Source: Mycoplasmopsis columboralis (GTDB lineage Bacteria > Bacillota_I > Bacilli_A > Mycoplasmatales > Metamycoplasmataceae). Taken from it: DNA of 64,000 nt. Positions 26,391-39,894 of this stretch are shown here, piece by piece. Every line of letters starts with the position of its first letter. The first letter of the stretch is position 1. Location of the stretch: the NCBI RefSeq assembly GCF_900660675.1, contig NZ_LR215039.1:885549-949548 (forward strand), written 5' to 3'. The position numbers were made by a program, and so were the translations under genes. The notes beneath the pieces were generated by a model. It saw only the letters and a program-made list of their open reading frames with translations, made no database searches and was not told the origin of the DNA.

Positions 26391-26414
26391 TAAAAATATC
26401 GCAATAATGCGATA
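26391..26414 (-). terminator. Intrinsic terminator of pgi
   Basis: TATCGCA / TGCGATA with an ATAA loop lies just past the minus-strand stop of pgi and is followed on that strand by a T-rich stretch. Confidence 0.7.
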
Positions 26415-26418
26415 AATC

Positions 26419-27720
26419 TTATTTTTTAAGAAGTTCAAACATGTTTTTCTTATAAACTTCAACACCAGGTTGATTAAAAGGATTTACTCCAAGTAAATAA
26501 GCACTCATTGTTACAGCTCTTTCAAAGAACATAAATAATGCACCAAGAGAATGTTCACTAAAATCTTTAAATGTTAAATGAATGTTTGGAACATTTCCTA
26601 CATTTGCGTGTGCGTTAATTGTAGCTCTAAGAACTGTGTTGTTTACTTGATGCAAGTTTTTATCATCTAAATATCCGAGTTTATCAAAATCATGTCCTTG
26701 AGTTTTTAAAGTAATGTTGTTTTGTGAGTTTTCCACTGACATAACAGTTTCAAATAAAATTTTATTTCCTTCTTGTACCATTTGTCCAAGAGAGTGTAAG
26801 TCTGTGGTGTATAAAGCTGATGAAGGTCACAATCCTTTTCCGTCTTTTCCTTCACTTTCACCAAAAAGTTGTTTTCATCACTCGCTAAAGTATTGCAATT
26901 TAGGTTCATATGAAACCATTAATTCAACTAAGTAATTTTTATTGGTGTGTAAGTAATATCTAAGAGCTGCATATAAATAAGCTGGGTTATGTGCAATTAA
27001 CTCACTTGAAAGCTCTTCATTGGTTTCTTTAGCTCCTTCAAGAAGTGCTTCTACGTTAATACCAGCACAAATAAAAGGGAATAAACCAACAGCAGTAAGT
27101 ACTGAAAAACGTCCACCAATGTCATCTGGAACTACTAATTTTAAATATCCTTTTTGAGTAGCAAGTTCATTTAAAAGACCTTTTGATTTATCAGTTGTTG
27201 CCACTATTAACTGAGCAGCATTTTCAGGAGTTTCCTTTTTCTCAAGTAACATTCTAAATTCTCTAAATGCTACAGAAGGTTCTAAAGTAGTTCCTGATTT
27301 TGAAATTACATTAATGGCGAATTTTTTGTCCTTAACGTAATTTAATTTTTCCACTAACGCACTAGCTGAAAGATCGTTTCCAGCAAAAAGAAGTTCCATT
27401 CTAGGTTTTTTCATTGAATATGGACCATAAATGAAGTCATATCCAGTTTTAGCTCCTAAATATGAACCACCAATTCCAATTACAACAACAACTTCAACTC
27501 CTGCTTTTTCTCATTGTGCAGCTTTTTCGTGCATGATTTGAACTTCATTACGATCATAAGTGTTAGGAAGATCGTATCATCCAAGTCAGTCTTTTTCATT
27601 GACTTTTTTTTCTTTAACATCATGATGAATTTTTGAAACTCTCTCTTGCAAAAATTCTAAAGTTTGTGATGCATTTTCAAGAGCATCATTAGTTTGTAAA
27701 TTTAAATATTTTAATTTCAT
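26419..27720 (-). CDS. pgi: Glucose-6-phosphate isomerase
   Basis: 433 residues, cytoplasmic. It interconverts glucose 6-phosphate and fructose 6-phosphate in glycolysis, the main energy route of sugar-fermenting mollicutes. Family signatures include GIGGSYLGAKTGYDF near residues 81-95, NVISKSGTTLEP in the sugar-phosphate-binding segment, and GGRFSVLTAVGLFP. The length matches the short bacterial isomerases. Several Trp are coded by TGA. The ATG at 27720 has a GAGGAA Shine-Dalgarno. It is a single gene, divergent from the ATP synthase operon across about 170 bases. Confidence 0.95.
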
Positions 27721-27859
27721 TTTTCCTCATTTTACACATTTGATTTTTTATTGTTTAATTATATTATATATTTAAAAATTCTTCCAAAATGTCGTTTTTA
27801 TTGTTAAAAAAATAACTCTTAAATACTTTAAAATTCCCTTATTAAAAGATTTAAAAAGG

Positions 27860-27888
27860 TATAAAATAAAGAAAGCAAACAAAGGAGG
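27860..27888 (+). promoter_or_regulatory. Promoter -10 and ribosome-binding site of the ATP synthase operon
   Basis: TATAAAAT at 27860-27867 is a good -10. AAAGGAGG at 27881-27888 is a strong Shine-Dalgarno that selects the GTG at 27893 as the start of the first gene. Confidence 0.6.
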
Positions 27889-27892
27889 AGCA

Positions 27893-28330
27893 GTGAAACA
27901 GTTTATTTTACGAAATACTGTTGATCTTGCTTTTTTTATTATATTTGCTTTTGGTGTGTCAGCAACACTTATTGCTAGTTTTTGGCACATTGGACTTTTC
28001 TTTGGTTTTGCTATTGGAGCGATGTTATCATTGCTCTCAATTAAATTAAATGTTTTTATTTCCAATTTTTTATCTCAAAAAATTGGTTCCAAAAAAGCAA
28101 TTCAACTAATTTACATCAAAAACGCGGTGTTTTTTTTATTAATTATTTTGACCATTTATGTGGTGATTTTAATTAATGAAAACTATTTACACAAACACAA
28201 TTTGGTTTTAAATAATTGGAATTATGTTAATAAACCAATTAATTTGATTGCTTTATTTGTAGGAGTTTCTCTTGCGTTACCAACTTATGCACTTGAAACT
28301 TTATTAAAATCAAAACTACATAGGAGGTGA
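27893..28330 (+). CDS. atpI: ATP synthase AtpI-like membrane protein
   Basis: 145 residues starting at GTG. It has four hydrophobic segments (about 10-32, 35-60, 78-98 and 118-136). It opens the atp operon and ends two bases before atpB, the position of atpI in many bacteria, where the product helps assemble the c-ring. Sequence similarity within this family is low, so the call rests mainly on position and topology. Both Trp codons here are TGG, unlike most genes in the window. Confidence 0.7.
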   Translation: MKQFILRNTVDLAFFIIFAFGVSATLIASFWHIGLFFGFAIGAMLSLLSIKLNVFISNFLSQKIGSKKAIQLIYIKNAVFFLLIILTIYVVILINENYLHKHNLVLNNWNYVNKPINLIALFVGVSLALPTYALETLLKSKLHRR

Positions 28331-28331
28331 A

Positions 28332-29099
28332 ATGGATAATATTGCTGAAAAATTATGAGTGTGAAATCAGCCACAACTTTTATCTTTGATTGTGACAGTG
28401 CTTATAATTTTAGTGCTTGCAATTATTGCCTATCGATCAATTAAAAAAGTTAAACCAAATCAAGCTCCTAGTGGTGCTGCTCTTCTTGCGGAAATGTATT
28501 TATCAGGACTAGATAAAACAATGGATGAAACTTTGGAAGATAAACTTCCTAAAGCACGTCATTATATCCTAACTTTATTTACAATGCTAGCTGTTGGTAA
28601 TTTACTTTCACTAGTTGGACTTGAACCAATTGGAACATCTTATTCAATTCCTTTAACTTTAGGTATTGCAACTTGACTTGGTATTTTTGTGACAGGATTT
28701 GTTTACCAAAAAATTCGCTACTTAAAAAAATACATTAATATTTTTGAAATAATTGGTGATATAGCTCCACTTATTTCACTTGGGTTCCGTTTATATGGAA
28801 ACTTAATTGGTGGAGGAGTAGTTATGTTTTTAATGTATTCATTTTTAGGATACATGTGAACTTTACTTCCTAATTTAAGTGAGCATCAATGATATTTCTT
28901 TGCTCCGCTTATTACTCCTGCATTTCACTTTTATTTTGATATTTTTGAATCACTGATTCAATCATATGTTTTTACGGTATTAACCATGAGTTATTGACTA
29001 AATCAACTTGGTGAAGGCGAAGAGGTGAAAAAACCTGCTTCAACTAAACGAGACTTTAAACGTGTTAAAGTTAGCCAAAAACTTAAAGCTATTTATTAA
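28332..29099 (+). CDS. atpB: ATP synthase Fo subunit a
   Basis: 255 residues with five to six transmembrane helices. SLGFRLYGNLIGG carries the conserved Arg that works with the c-subunit Glu in proton translocation. AFHFYFDIFESLIQSYVFTVL is the typical penultimate helix. An AGGAGG precedes the ATG. It sits between atpI and atpE, and Trp is coded by TGA throughout. Confidence 0.95.
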
Positions 29100-29128
29100 A
29101 TATTACTTTTATATTTTAGGAGACTATT

Positions 29129-29470
29129 ATGTTAGAAAACATTACAAAACTTTTAGAAGAAACAACAAATGCTGCAACCACTTCAACAGCTGCAACTACA
29201 GCAACTACCACCACTGAAAAAGCTTCTAGCGGACCTTCAATTGGGCTTGGTTTAGTTGCTATTGGAGCTGGTGCTGCTATGATTGGAGCTATGGGTTCTG
29301 CTATGGGACAAGGGTATGCTGGAGGAAAAGCTGTTGAAGCTATTTCTAGAAATCCTGAAGTTGAGAAAAAAGTTCGTAACATGTTCATTATCGTTGCGGC
29401 TATTTCTGAATCAGCAGCTATTTATTGTTTAGTTATTGCATTCTTACTTTTCTTCTTAGGTGGAAAATAA
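29129..29470 (+). CDS. atpE: ATP synthase Fo subunit c
   Basis: 113 residues, longer than the usual 70-85 because of a Thr/Ala-rich N-terminal extension (about residues 10-35) before the two-helix hairpin. The loop SRNPEVEKKV is canonical. The proton-carrying Glu lies in helix 2 (ISESAAIYCL). The extension may be a leader that is removed. It forms the rotating ring in the membrane. Confidence 0.95.
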   Translation: MLENITKLLEETTNAATTSTAATTATTTTEKASSGPSIGLGLVAIGAGAAMIGAMGSAMGQGYAGGKAVEAISRNPEVEKKVRNMFIIVAAISESAAIYCLVIAFLLFFLGGK

Positions 29471-29490
29471 GAGATTGAAAAGAGTTATAA

Positions 29491-30075
29491 ATGCTTACAC
29501 AAGTAACTAAGTTAATGGCTGAAACTCAAGCAATTGATAAACCAGTACCTTTTGAAGAAGGGATTGCCGAAAAATTCCAAGCAATTTTTCCAAGCATTCC
29601 TTTAATGATTGCTACTATCATTGCTTTTATTGTTATTGCAACCATTATGTATATCTTTTTACGCAAACCAATTGCCAAGATGCTTCGTGAGCGTAAAGAA
29701 TATATTCAACAAAATATTGATGAATCAATCAAAATCAAAGAAGAAATGATTCAAAAATTAAATGATGCTAACGCTAATTTAGAAAATTCTAACAAACAAG
29801 CTGAAGTTATTATTAATCGTGCTAAATTAAAAGCTGAACAAGTAATAGTAACTTATATTGCTAAAGCTAAAAACGATTCAAAACAATTAATTGAAGAAGC
29901 GCATTTAGACATTAACAAACAACAAAAAGAATTTGAGCAAAACTCACGTTTAATTGTGGCTGAAACTGCCAAAGAGTTAGCTGAAAAAATTCTACAAAGA
30001 GAGATTTCACAATCAACTCAAGAAGAAATTATTGAAAGTTTCTTAAAAGATGAAAATCTTAAAGGATTTGAATAA
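29491..30075 (+). CDS. atpF: ATP synthase Fo subunit b
   Basis: 194 residues: a membrane helix at about 35-57, then a long Lys/Glu/Gln-rich coiled coil forming the peripheral stalk. RKPIAKMLRERKEYI just after the helix is characteristic. No lipobox Cys is present, although b subunits of some mycoplasmas are lipoproteins. The stop overlaps the atpH start (TAATG). Confidence 0.92.
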   Translation: MLTQVTKLMAETQAIDKPVPFEEGIAEKFQAIFPSIPLMIATIIAFIVIATIMYIFLRKPIAKMLRERKEYIQQNIDESIKIKEEMIQKLNDANANLENSNKQAEVIINRAKLKAEQVIVTYIAKAKNDSKQLIEEAHLDINKQQKEFEQNSRLIVAETAKELAEKILQREISQSTQEEIIESFLKDENLKGFE

Positions 30076-30629
30076 TGTTAGATAAATCTAATATTAAAGG
30101 TTATGCGATTGCTCTTTTTGAATTAGTTAAAGAAGCAAATAAATTTGAACAAATACATGTTGAATGCAACCAAATACTTACTGTGGTTCAACAAAATCCG
30201 AATCTAATTGATTTTTGATCTGCATTAAATGTGCCAAACGAAGAAAAACTCAAACTAGTTGATGATCTTTTATTTGACTATGACCCAATTTTAAAAAACC
30301 TTATTAAGGTGGCCATTGAACGTAAAAGCATCAACAAAATAAAAACAATTTTGACACATTATTTAAAGCTTTCAAATGAGGCATTAAAAATTTCTTTTGT
30401 TAAAGTAATTACTGCTAAAGAAATTTCTCAAGATCATTTAGACCGCATCAAAGATAAACTTGAAAAACACTATCATAGAAGATTTGAAATTAAAAATGTC
30501 ATTGATAAATCACTTATTTCAGGTTTTCAAATCGTTTCTGAAAGTCGTATTATTCAAAAAAATTACAAAAATGATTTAGCTCAACTTATTGGAGCTATAA
30601 CCACTAAAAATATCAAAGGAGGTAGATAA
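30075..30629 (+). CDS. atpH: ATP synthase F1 subunit delta
   Basis: 184 residues. The start overlaps the atpF stop and the end overlaps the atpA start (TAATG). The N-terminal helical domain includes one TGA-coded Trp. The C-terminal part [14 protein letters not shown] matches the family pattern. It couples the peripheral stalk to the top of F1. Confidence 0.92.
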
Positions 30630-32203
30630 TGGCGATAAAACTTGATGATATTTCAGTAATTATTAAAGATCGTATTAAAAATTATGATTTAAAAATCGAT
30701 CAATCTGAAATTGGTAAAGTTATTTCTATTGGAGATGGAATTGCTTTAGTATCTGGAATTGAAAAAGTTATGAACTCCGAAATTGTTGTTTTTGAAAACG
30801 GAGTTTATGGTCTTGCTTTAAATTTAGAAGAAGAAGCAGTCGGAGTAGCTTTATTTGGAGATGCTAATTCCGTTTCTGAAGGTGATAGTGTTAGAAGAAC
30901 CAATCAAGTTATCTCAGTTGAAGTTGGAGATGAGCTACTTGGAAGAGTAGTTAATGCGCTAGGACAACCAATTGATGGTAAAGGTGAATTAAAATTAACC
31001 AAAACTAGAGAAATTTTCAAAGTTGCAAGTGGAGTTATGTCTCGGAAAGAAGTTAACCAACCACTTGAAACCGAAATTATTGCAATTGATTCAATGATTC
31101 CAATTGGAAAAGGACAAAGAGAGCTAATTATCGGTGATCGTCAAACTGGTAAAACTGCTATTGCAATTGACACAATTATTAATCAAAAAGGTAAAGGTGT
31201 TTATTGTGTTTACGTAGCTATTGGACAAAAAAACTCAACTGTAGCACAAATTGTTAAAAAACTTTCTGATTCAGACGCTTTAAAATACACTACTGTTGTG
31301 GTAGCTGGAGCTAGTGAATTAGCTCCTCAACAATACATTGCTCCTTATACTGGAGTAACTATTGCTGAAGAGTGAATGTCTCAAGGAAAAGATGTGTTAA
31401 TTGTGTATGATGATTTATCAAAACACGCTACTGCATATAGAACATTATCACTTCTTTTAAGAAGACCTCCTGGTCGTGAAGCTTATCCTGGAGATGTGTT
31501 TTACTTACACTCTCAATTACTTGAACGTGCTGCTCGTTTAAATGAACGTTACGGTGGTGGTTCAATTACTGCTTTACCAATTATTGAAACTCAACAAGGA
31601 GATATCTCTGCATATATTCCAACAAACGTAATTTCAATTACTGATGGTCAAATTTTCACTCGTGAAGGTTTATTCAACGCCGGTCAAAGACCAGCTGTAG
31701 ATGTTGGTTTTAGTGTTTCGCGGGTAGGTTCAGCTGCACAAACTAAAGCCATGAAAAGTGTTGTAGGTTCATTAAAATTAGAGCTTGCTCAATACAATGA
31801 AATGCTTGCTTTTGCTCAATTTGGATCTGATTTAGATGATTCAACTAAAACTATTTTGGATCATGGAGCTAAAGTATATGAATTGCTTAAACAAGAGCAA
31901 TACAACCCAATTTCACAAGCATCACAATCAATTATTTTAGTTGGAGTTAAAGAAAGAATTATCAATCCATTACCAAAAAATAAAATGCACGAATATCGTG
32001 ATATGGTGCTAAAAGAAATTGAAAATAATAAAATGCTTAATATCGTTTATAAAGATATCTTGTCAACTTCTGTTATTTCGCCTGAAAATTATGAAGTTAT
32101 CACCAAAACTCTTGTAAAAATTGTTCAAGACATCGTTAATACCATTCCTAATTACGACCCTAAAATGTACAAACCACTTCCAAGTAAATTTACAAACAAT
32201 TAA
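30629..32203 (+). CDS. atpA: ATP synthase F1 subunit alpha
   Basis: 524 residues, normal length. The P-loop GDRQTGKT lies at about residues 169-176, and the [17 protein letters not shown] and [17 protein letters not shown] signatures follow. An in-frame TGA in EEWMSQG is Trp and does not break the gene. It holds the non-catalytic nucleotide sites. AGGAGG precedes the start. Confidence 0.97.
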
Positions 32204-32205
32204 TC

Positions 32206-34893
<2,688 letters not shown>

Positions 34894-34895
<2 letters not shown>

Positions 34896-34923
34896 TAACT
34901 AGTTTTTTGCTAGTTATTTTTTT
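34894..34923 (+). terminator. Terminator of the ATP synthase operon
   Basis: AATAACTAG / CTAGTTATT, a 9-bp stem followed by T residues, overlapping the atpC stop codon. Confidence 0.9.
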
Positions 34924-34931
34924 GTTTTTGG

Positions 34932-34937
34932 TATATT
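34932..34937 (+). promoter_or_regulatory. -10 box, leaderless type
   Basis: TATATT ends 6 bases before the ATG at 34944, and no Shine-Dalgarno is present. Confidence 0.5.
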
Positions 34938-34943
34938 TTTTTT

Positions 34944-35405
34944 ATGAACAAATTTTTAAAAGCACTTAAGAAAAAAATCGCAGAGGACCAAAAGAAATTA
35001 TCATGAATTTTATTTCTTGATAAATTATTTAGCACTCTAATTTTACTTTTGAATTTATCAGTTTTAGGACTTGCTATTGCTGCATTGGTTATTTTAATTC
35101 GTATCGCTAGAAGTCATGATAATGTCGATTATACTTCTTTATACATTTTAATGACTCTTGTAATTTTTATTATCGCTTCATTTGTTCTTACACTCGTTAT
35201 TGCAGTGTATAAAGTTAATGGAAAATTCAATCGTTACAAAAAAGTGGAGCAAACAGCAATTGATTTAAGTTTTAAATACAAGCATTCAGTTATTAGCAAA
35301 GAAGAATTCATTGCTTATTTAAAAGCCTTGGAAGATAAGTTAAATAAAAAAGAGCAAATTGCTTTCAAAAATGTAATTCAAAAACAATTAACAGGAGATA
35401 AATAA
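34944..35405 (+). CDS. Small two-helix membrane protein, unknown (1 of 3)
   Basis: 153 residues. It has a basic N-terminus, hydrophobic segments at about 33-55 and 66-88, and a charged cytoplasmic-type C-terminal tail (about 95-153). No family is recognised with confidence. It begins a three-gene unit whose genes overlap by TAATG, all coding two-helix proteins with soluble tails, so a joint complex is likely. No Shine-Dalgarno is visible, and the -10 box sits 6 bases upstream, suggesting a leaderless message. Confidence 0.75.
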
Positions 35406-35893
35406 TGAACGTTAAAGAGTATTATGCAAAAGTCAAAAAAGAAAATACTATAAAACTTGTTATTTCTGGTATTTCATATTATTTATTAAATATTCTTTCG
35501 ATTTCATTTGCTCTTTATTTAGGGGTTATTGCTGCGATTTTTTTAGCCTCAATTAATCAAAACTATCCAAAAGAACTAGGCAATCCTTACAAAGCATTGT
35601 TTCCAAATATAACAACCGGATCTACATATATTTTGCTTACAAGCATTATCAACGCAAGTGTTTCATTAATTTCAGGATTTTTATCATTTTTTGTTGTTAA
35701 TGATTATTTTAAAAATCAAAAATCTATTCGTGAAAAACTTAAATTAGAAAACTTAATTTACTCTGATAAAGTGTTTTATTACAAAGAATTAACTCAAAAA
35801 GAAGCAGATTACTTGTTTTATAAACGAATATTTTTCCTAACTAAAAAAGAAAAATACGATCGTGAAAAACTTATTAATAACGGAGGTAAATAA
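35405..35893 (+). CDS. Small two-helix membrane protein, unknown (2 of 3)
   Basis: 162 residues. Two long hydrophobic segments (about 19-47 and 75-102) flank a short Asn/Tyr/Pro-containing extracellular-type loop, and a basic C-terminal tail follows. The start overlaps the previous stop (TAATG) and the end overlaps the next start. The function is unknown. Confidence 0.75.
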   Translation: MNVKEYYAKVKKENTIKLVISGISYYLLNILSISFALYLGVIAAIFLASINQNYPKELGNPYKALFPNITTGSTYILLTSIINASVSLISGFLSFFVVNDYFKNQKSIREKLKLENLIYSDKVFYYKELTQKEADYLFYKRIFFLTKKEKYDREKLINNGGK

Positions 35894-36267
35894 TGAATGA
35901 TATAAATGAAAAAATCTATTGCTCTGAAATTATCTCTAAATCCAAAAGTAAATATCGTAAAAGTTACTACACTTTTGTTGGATTAAATGTTGCATTAATT
36001 GTAATTACTGCACTAACAATTATTTTAAACCTTTTTGCAATGCGTTATAATCCTTATCCACAACAAACAATGATTTATTTTGTGTTGCTTGCAATTTTTG
36101 CAGTAATTATTTCGTTTATTTCATCAGTGCAAACTTTTTTAAGCATTAAAGATCAAAAAACTTCAATTGGTAATAATATTTATTTAAATGAACAAATCAT
36201 TGAACGCATTCAAAATAAAGATATTATAACTCGCGATGACATCGATGATATTTTAAATACATTTTAA
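35893..36267 (+). CDS. Small two-helix membrane protein, DUF4231/SLATT-like (3 of 3)
   Basis: 124 residues. The order is a basic amphipathic N-terminal stretch with SKYRKSYY, two close hydrophobic helices (about 26-48 and 56-80), and a soluble tail ending in DDIDDIL. This order and spacing recall DUF4231/SLATT two-helix proteins, but the match is by eye. GGAGG lies before the start. A terminator overlaps its stop. Confidence 0.7.
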   Translation: MNDINEKIYCSEIISKSKSKYRKSYYTFVGLNVALIVITALTIILNLFAMRYNPYPQQTMIYFVLLAIFAVIISFISSVQTFLSIKDQKTSIGNNIYLNEQIIERIQNKDIITRDDIDDILNTF

Positions 36268-36286
36268 GGTGCTTGGTCACCTTTTT
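36266..36286 (+). terminator. Terminator of the three-gene membrane unit
   Basis: AAGGTG / CACCTT stem with a T run, overlapping the stop codon. Confidence 0.75.
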
Positions 36287-36319
36287 ATTTTGCTTTTAAC
36301 TAGAAAATTAATTAATTGA

Positions 36320-36325
36320 TATAAT
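36320..36325 (+). promoter_or_regulatory. -10 box, leaderless type
   Basis: TATAAT ends 7 bases before the ATG at 36333; there is no Shine-Dalgarno. Confidence 0.6.
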
Positions 36326-36332
36326 AAAAATT

Positions 36333-37175
36333 ATGACAAACAAATGAGCTATTTTCAGTGATGTAGATGGAACAATCTACCCTTTTCCAGAAAAACAATT
36401 AACCCAAGTAAACATTAACAAAATTGAGGAATTAAATCAAAAAGGAGTTCCTTTTATTTTAAATACTGGCAATCCACCATATCAAAAAATTCAAAGGCTT
36501 GCAGATCAATTTAAATCACCATATATTGTCTGTTCAAATGGAGCCTTAGTTTTTGATAATTTTGCTAAAAAAACTATTTTTATTGAAAAAATGCCTCTTA
36601 GTGAAGTGAAAAAAATTTGAGAAGTATCCAACATTACCAACTCACCGTTATATTATTTTGGTACCGATAAGTATTATTTTAAAGATATGCCTAAACAATG
36701 ACACGATTTTTTAGTTGAGTTTTGTGAATACGACCAATTCATTACACACGGAGAAATTGTGGATGACATTCATAAAATTGAAGTATATGGAGAATCTGAG
36801 GTTATTGAGCGTTTTTATGCCGAAGCGATGAAACATGATATTGATTTAAACATCATTAACCTAAAAACTCATATTGAAATTACTAAAAAAGGGGTTTCTA
36901 AAGCTTCTGGAATGCGTTGAGTTTGTGAAAATGCTTTTAACATGAGCGTTGAACAAGCTATGGCAATTGGAGATTCACCAAATGATATTTCAATGCTAGA
37001 AGCAGCGGGATATTCATATGCGATGGATAATGCTGACAAATTAACTAAATCTAAAGCCAAATATTATACTTCTGATGTGAGACAAAATGGACTTGCCGAA
37101 GCTATTGATGATTATTTATATCGTAGTGACTTTGAACTTAAAAGAGCTGTTTCTCAAAGAGGAAAACAAAAATAA
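36333..37175 (+). CDS. Cof-type HAD-superfamily phosphatase
   Basis: 280 residues, cytoplasmic. Motif I is FSDVDGTIYPF (nucleophile Asp near residue 10). Motif II is LNTGNPP in place of the common TGR. Motif IV is GDSPNDISMLEAAG. The type IIB cap lies between. Members dephosphorylate sugar phosphates, FMN or related small molecules; the substrate cannot be told from sequence. Several Trp are TGA. The ATG of the next gene follows the stop directly. Confidence 0.9.
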
Positions 37176-38720
37176 ATGACACCAATAGAACAAATTATTT
37201 ACTTTAGTTTAATTGGAGTTTTTGCAACTTTACTACTCACTTTATTGATTCTTTTAATTTTAAATTTATATATTAAAAAATTTGTTAATTTTTTAGAATC
37301 TAAACAAACTAGTATCACTCGTGATCAAAGTGATTTTATCAACTCTTTAAAACGTTTTAAAGCTTTAAAAGAGCAAAATAGCAATTACGTTAATACTTAT
37401 AAGTCTCTTTTAAGTTTAGAAAATATTATTTCAAATCAAAAAGAAAAATTGGACAAAACATCACAAGAGTTATATTCATTCTTAAAAAAGAAAAAAATTT
37501 TAGCTGCTCGCAAAACTCTTAAAATTTTTACTCAAAAATATGAAAACTTTAAAAAATCAATTCACCAATATCAATCAATTATTGGACAAATAAGTGCTAA
37601 TTGAAATAATTATGAAGGTGACATTACTGATATTTTAAATAAACTATCTTTAGCTAGAGAATATTTAAATAAAAATCAAAAAGTTTTACACAATTTATAT
37701 GGAGATTTAAAAAGTAAAATTGACCGTTATAGCGAGCGGATTAGTTTTATTGATGATCAATGAAACAATCAAGCTAAATTCGAAAATGTTTCAACATCTA
37801 TTTCTAATTTGATTGTAGATTTAGAATATTTATTTGACATACTTGATCATGCTAAAGTTATTGAATTTTGTTTGTATGATAATTTACCTAAAGCTTTTGA
37901 AATCAGAGCAACACAAATTCATGATTTAGAAAAACAAGATCTATTTTTTATAAAAAATAAATTTTACAAATTACAACAAAAAGCTCTTTCTTATCAAGTG
38001 GATGCCATTAAGGATAAAATTATTGATTTTTACTTATTTTTCCACAAAAATGAACTTGAAGAATTCAAAAATAAAGCTCTTCATTACATGCACACAAATT
38101 TAACAAAAATAATTAAAAATTTATGTGTCAATTTGCAAAAACAACTAAATTACTACGATTTTATTGATATTAAAACAAGTGAAAAATGAGCTAAAGTAAT
38201 TAAATTATATGAAAAGCTATCTGATAGTAATTTTGAAGAGTACATCAAAAACATAAATAAAATCATTCATTTGCTTGAAGAAATTAATTATTTTATTATT
38301 GAACATGTTTTTGAAAATAAACGCCAACAAACAATTGATTTAGCTTTTCAAGAAGAGTTATCTCAAAGCGTTCACTTATATTTTGAAATTATGCAAAATG
38401 AGATGTTAATTTCCGCAAAATATCATTCTAGTTTAGAACAGTTAAAAAATATGTATCAACAATTTTTCACAAAAAAACCCAACTTTGTTGATGTGGAAAA
38501 AATTTGAAATCGATGAGTCGAATCACTTAGTGCATTAATAGAAGAGATTGCTTTAAATGAACATTATAAGAGTTTATATTTAAGCGTTTATACTTCGCTT
38601 ATGCAAAGTGAAAGAAATATTTTACAAAATAATGCTGAATTAGCGATTAAATTAAAAAAGCTTACAGCTGTTAATGATTATCAAGAAGCTTTTAGATTAT
38701 TAAAAAGAGCTTATAAATAG
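37176..38720 (+). CDS. EzrA-like membrane-anchored coiled-coil protein
   Basis: 514 residues. One N-terminal membrane helix (about 8-32) is followed by about 480 residues of helical, Lys/Glu/Gln/Leu-rich sequence without Gly or Pro breaks, the topology of the FtsZ-ring regulator EzrA. It lies directly upstream of thiI, as ezrA lies near thiI in Bacillus subtilis (ezrA-nifZ-thiI). I see no diagnostic motif, so this is an inference from topology and synteny. Start and stop abut both neighbours. Confidence 0.55.
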
Positions 38721-38728
38721 GAGAGTAT

Positions 38729-39865
38729 ATGTATAACAAAATATTAATTCGTTATGGTGAATTAGTTTTAAAAAAGAAAAACCGTAAACAATTTATTAAA
38801 CAATTAAGCGATAATGTTACTAAAATTACGCATCAAAAACCACAAATTGAATTTGATCGAATGTATTTAGATTATTCACCTGAAACTATTCAATCACTCT
38901 CTTATGTGTTTGGTATTAGCTCATATTCTCCGGTGATTGTAGTTGATAATGATGTAGAAATTTTTAAAGAAACTATTTTAAAATTAATCAAACCCACTTC
39001 TAAAAGCTTTAAAATCGCTTCAAGAAGAAATTATAAAAATTTTGAAGTTAATTCAGATCAATTAAATCGTATTCTTGGGACACACGTACTTAAAAATACT
39101 TCTTTAAGTGTGGATGTTCACAACCCTGATCAAACTTTTTATGTGGAAGTAAGACGTTATCACACTTATATTTTTAGTGAATACATTAAAGGTCAAGGGG
39201 GATTGCCAGTAGGTATTGGTGGTAAAGGAATACATTTAATTAGCGGTGGGTTTGATTCACCAGTGGCTGCTTATTTAATGATGAAAAGAGGAATTAAACT
39301 TGAATTTTTATCATTTTTAACACCTCCACAAACCGATGAAAGAACCAAAGAAAAAATCGTTAATTTAGTTAAAATACTTTCAAGATATCAAGGAGATTCG
39401 CTCATTCATTTTGCTGATTATTCAAAGCTGATGAATTACATTTCATTTGTTTCTAAAGAATCTTACAAAATAAATTTAATGCGTCGTAGTTTTTATCGAA
39501 TCGCTGATACTTTAGCTCAAAAAAGACATTTATTATCCATTTCTAATGGAGAAAATCTAGGCCAAGTAGCTTCGCAAACTCTTGAATCAATTAATGTAAT
39601 TGGTTCAGTTGCTCAAACAGCTATTTTACGTCCGCTTATTACTTATGACAAAAACGATATAATTAATTTAGCAAAAGAAATTGATACTCATGATATTTCA
39701 ATTATTAAAGCTAACGAAACTTGTGAGTTATTTGCTCCTAAAGAACCCACTACTAAACCATCTTTGGATGTGGCTCAAAAACTTGAAACTGAGTTATCAA
39801 TGATTTTTGATTTAGAAGCTGATTTACTAGAAAACGGAATTGAGACCACCAAAGTTAATATTTAA
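38729..39865 (+). CDS. thiI: tRNA 4-thiouridine synthetase ThiI (no rhodanese domain)
   Basis: 378 residues: an N-terminal ferredoxin-like/THUMP domain (about 1-165), then an adenylating PP-loop domain with ISGGFDSPVA at about 171-180 and a MMKRG helix after it. It adenylates U8 of tRNA before sulfur insertion. The E. coli protein has an extra C-terminal rhodanese domain; this one lacks it, as in Firmicutes, so sulfur must come directly from a cysteine desulfurase. AGGAGAG precedes the ATG. Confidence 0.93.
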   Translation: MYNKILIRYGELVLKKKNRKQFIKQLSDNVTKITHQKPQIEFDRMYLDYSPETIQSLSYVFGISSYSPVIVVDNDVEIFKETILKLIKPTSKSFKIASRRNYKNFEVNSDQLNRILGTHVLKNTSLSVDVHNPDQTFYVEVRRYHTYIFSEYIKGQGGLPVGIGGKGIHLISGGFDSPVAAYLMMKRGIKLEFLSFLTPPQTDERTKEKIVNLVKILSRYQGDSLIHFADYSKLMNYISFVSKESYKINLMRRSFYRIADTLAQKRHLLSISNGENLGQVASQTLESINVIGSVAQTAILRPLITYDKNDIINLAKEIDTHDISIIKANETCELFAPKEPTTKPSLDVAQKLETELSMIFDLEADLLENGIETTKVNI

Positions 39866-39894
39866 AAAAGCAAGTTTACACACTTGCTTTTTTA
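39864..39894. terminator. Bidirectional terminator between thiI and a convergent gene
   Basis: GCAAGT / ACTTGC stem flanked by an A6 and a T6 run, usable from both strands. It ends at the stop of the minus-strand gene at 39892. Confidence 0.85.
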
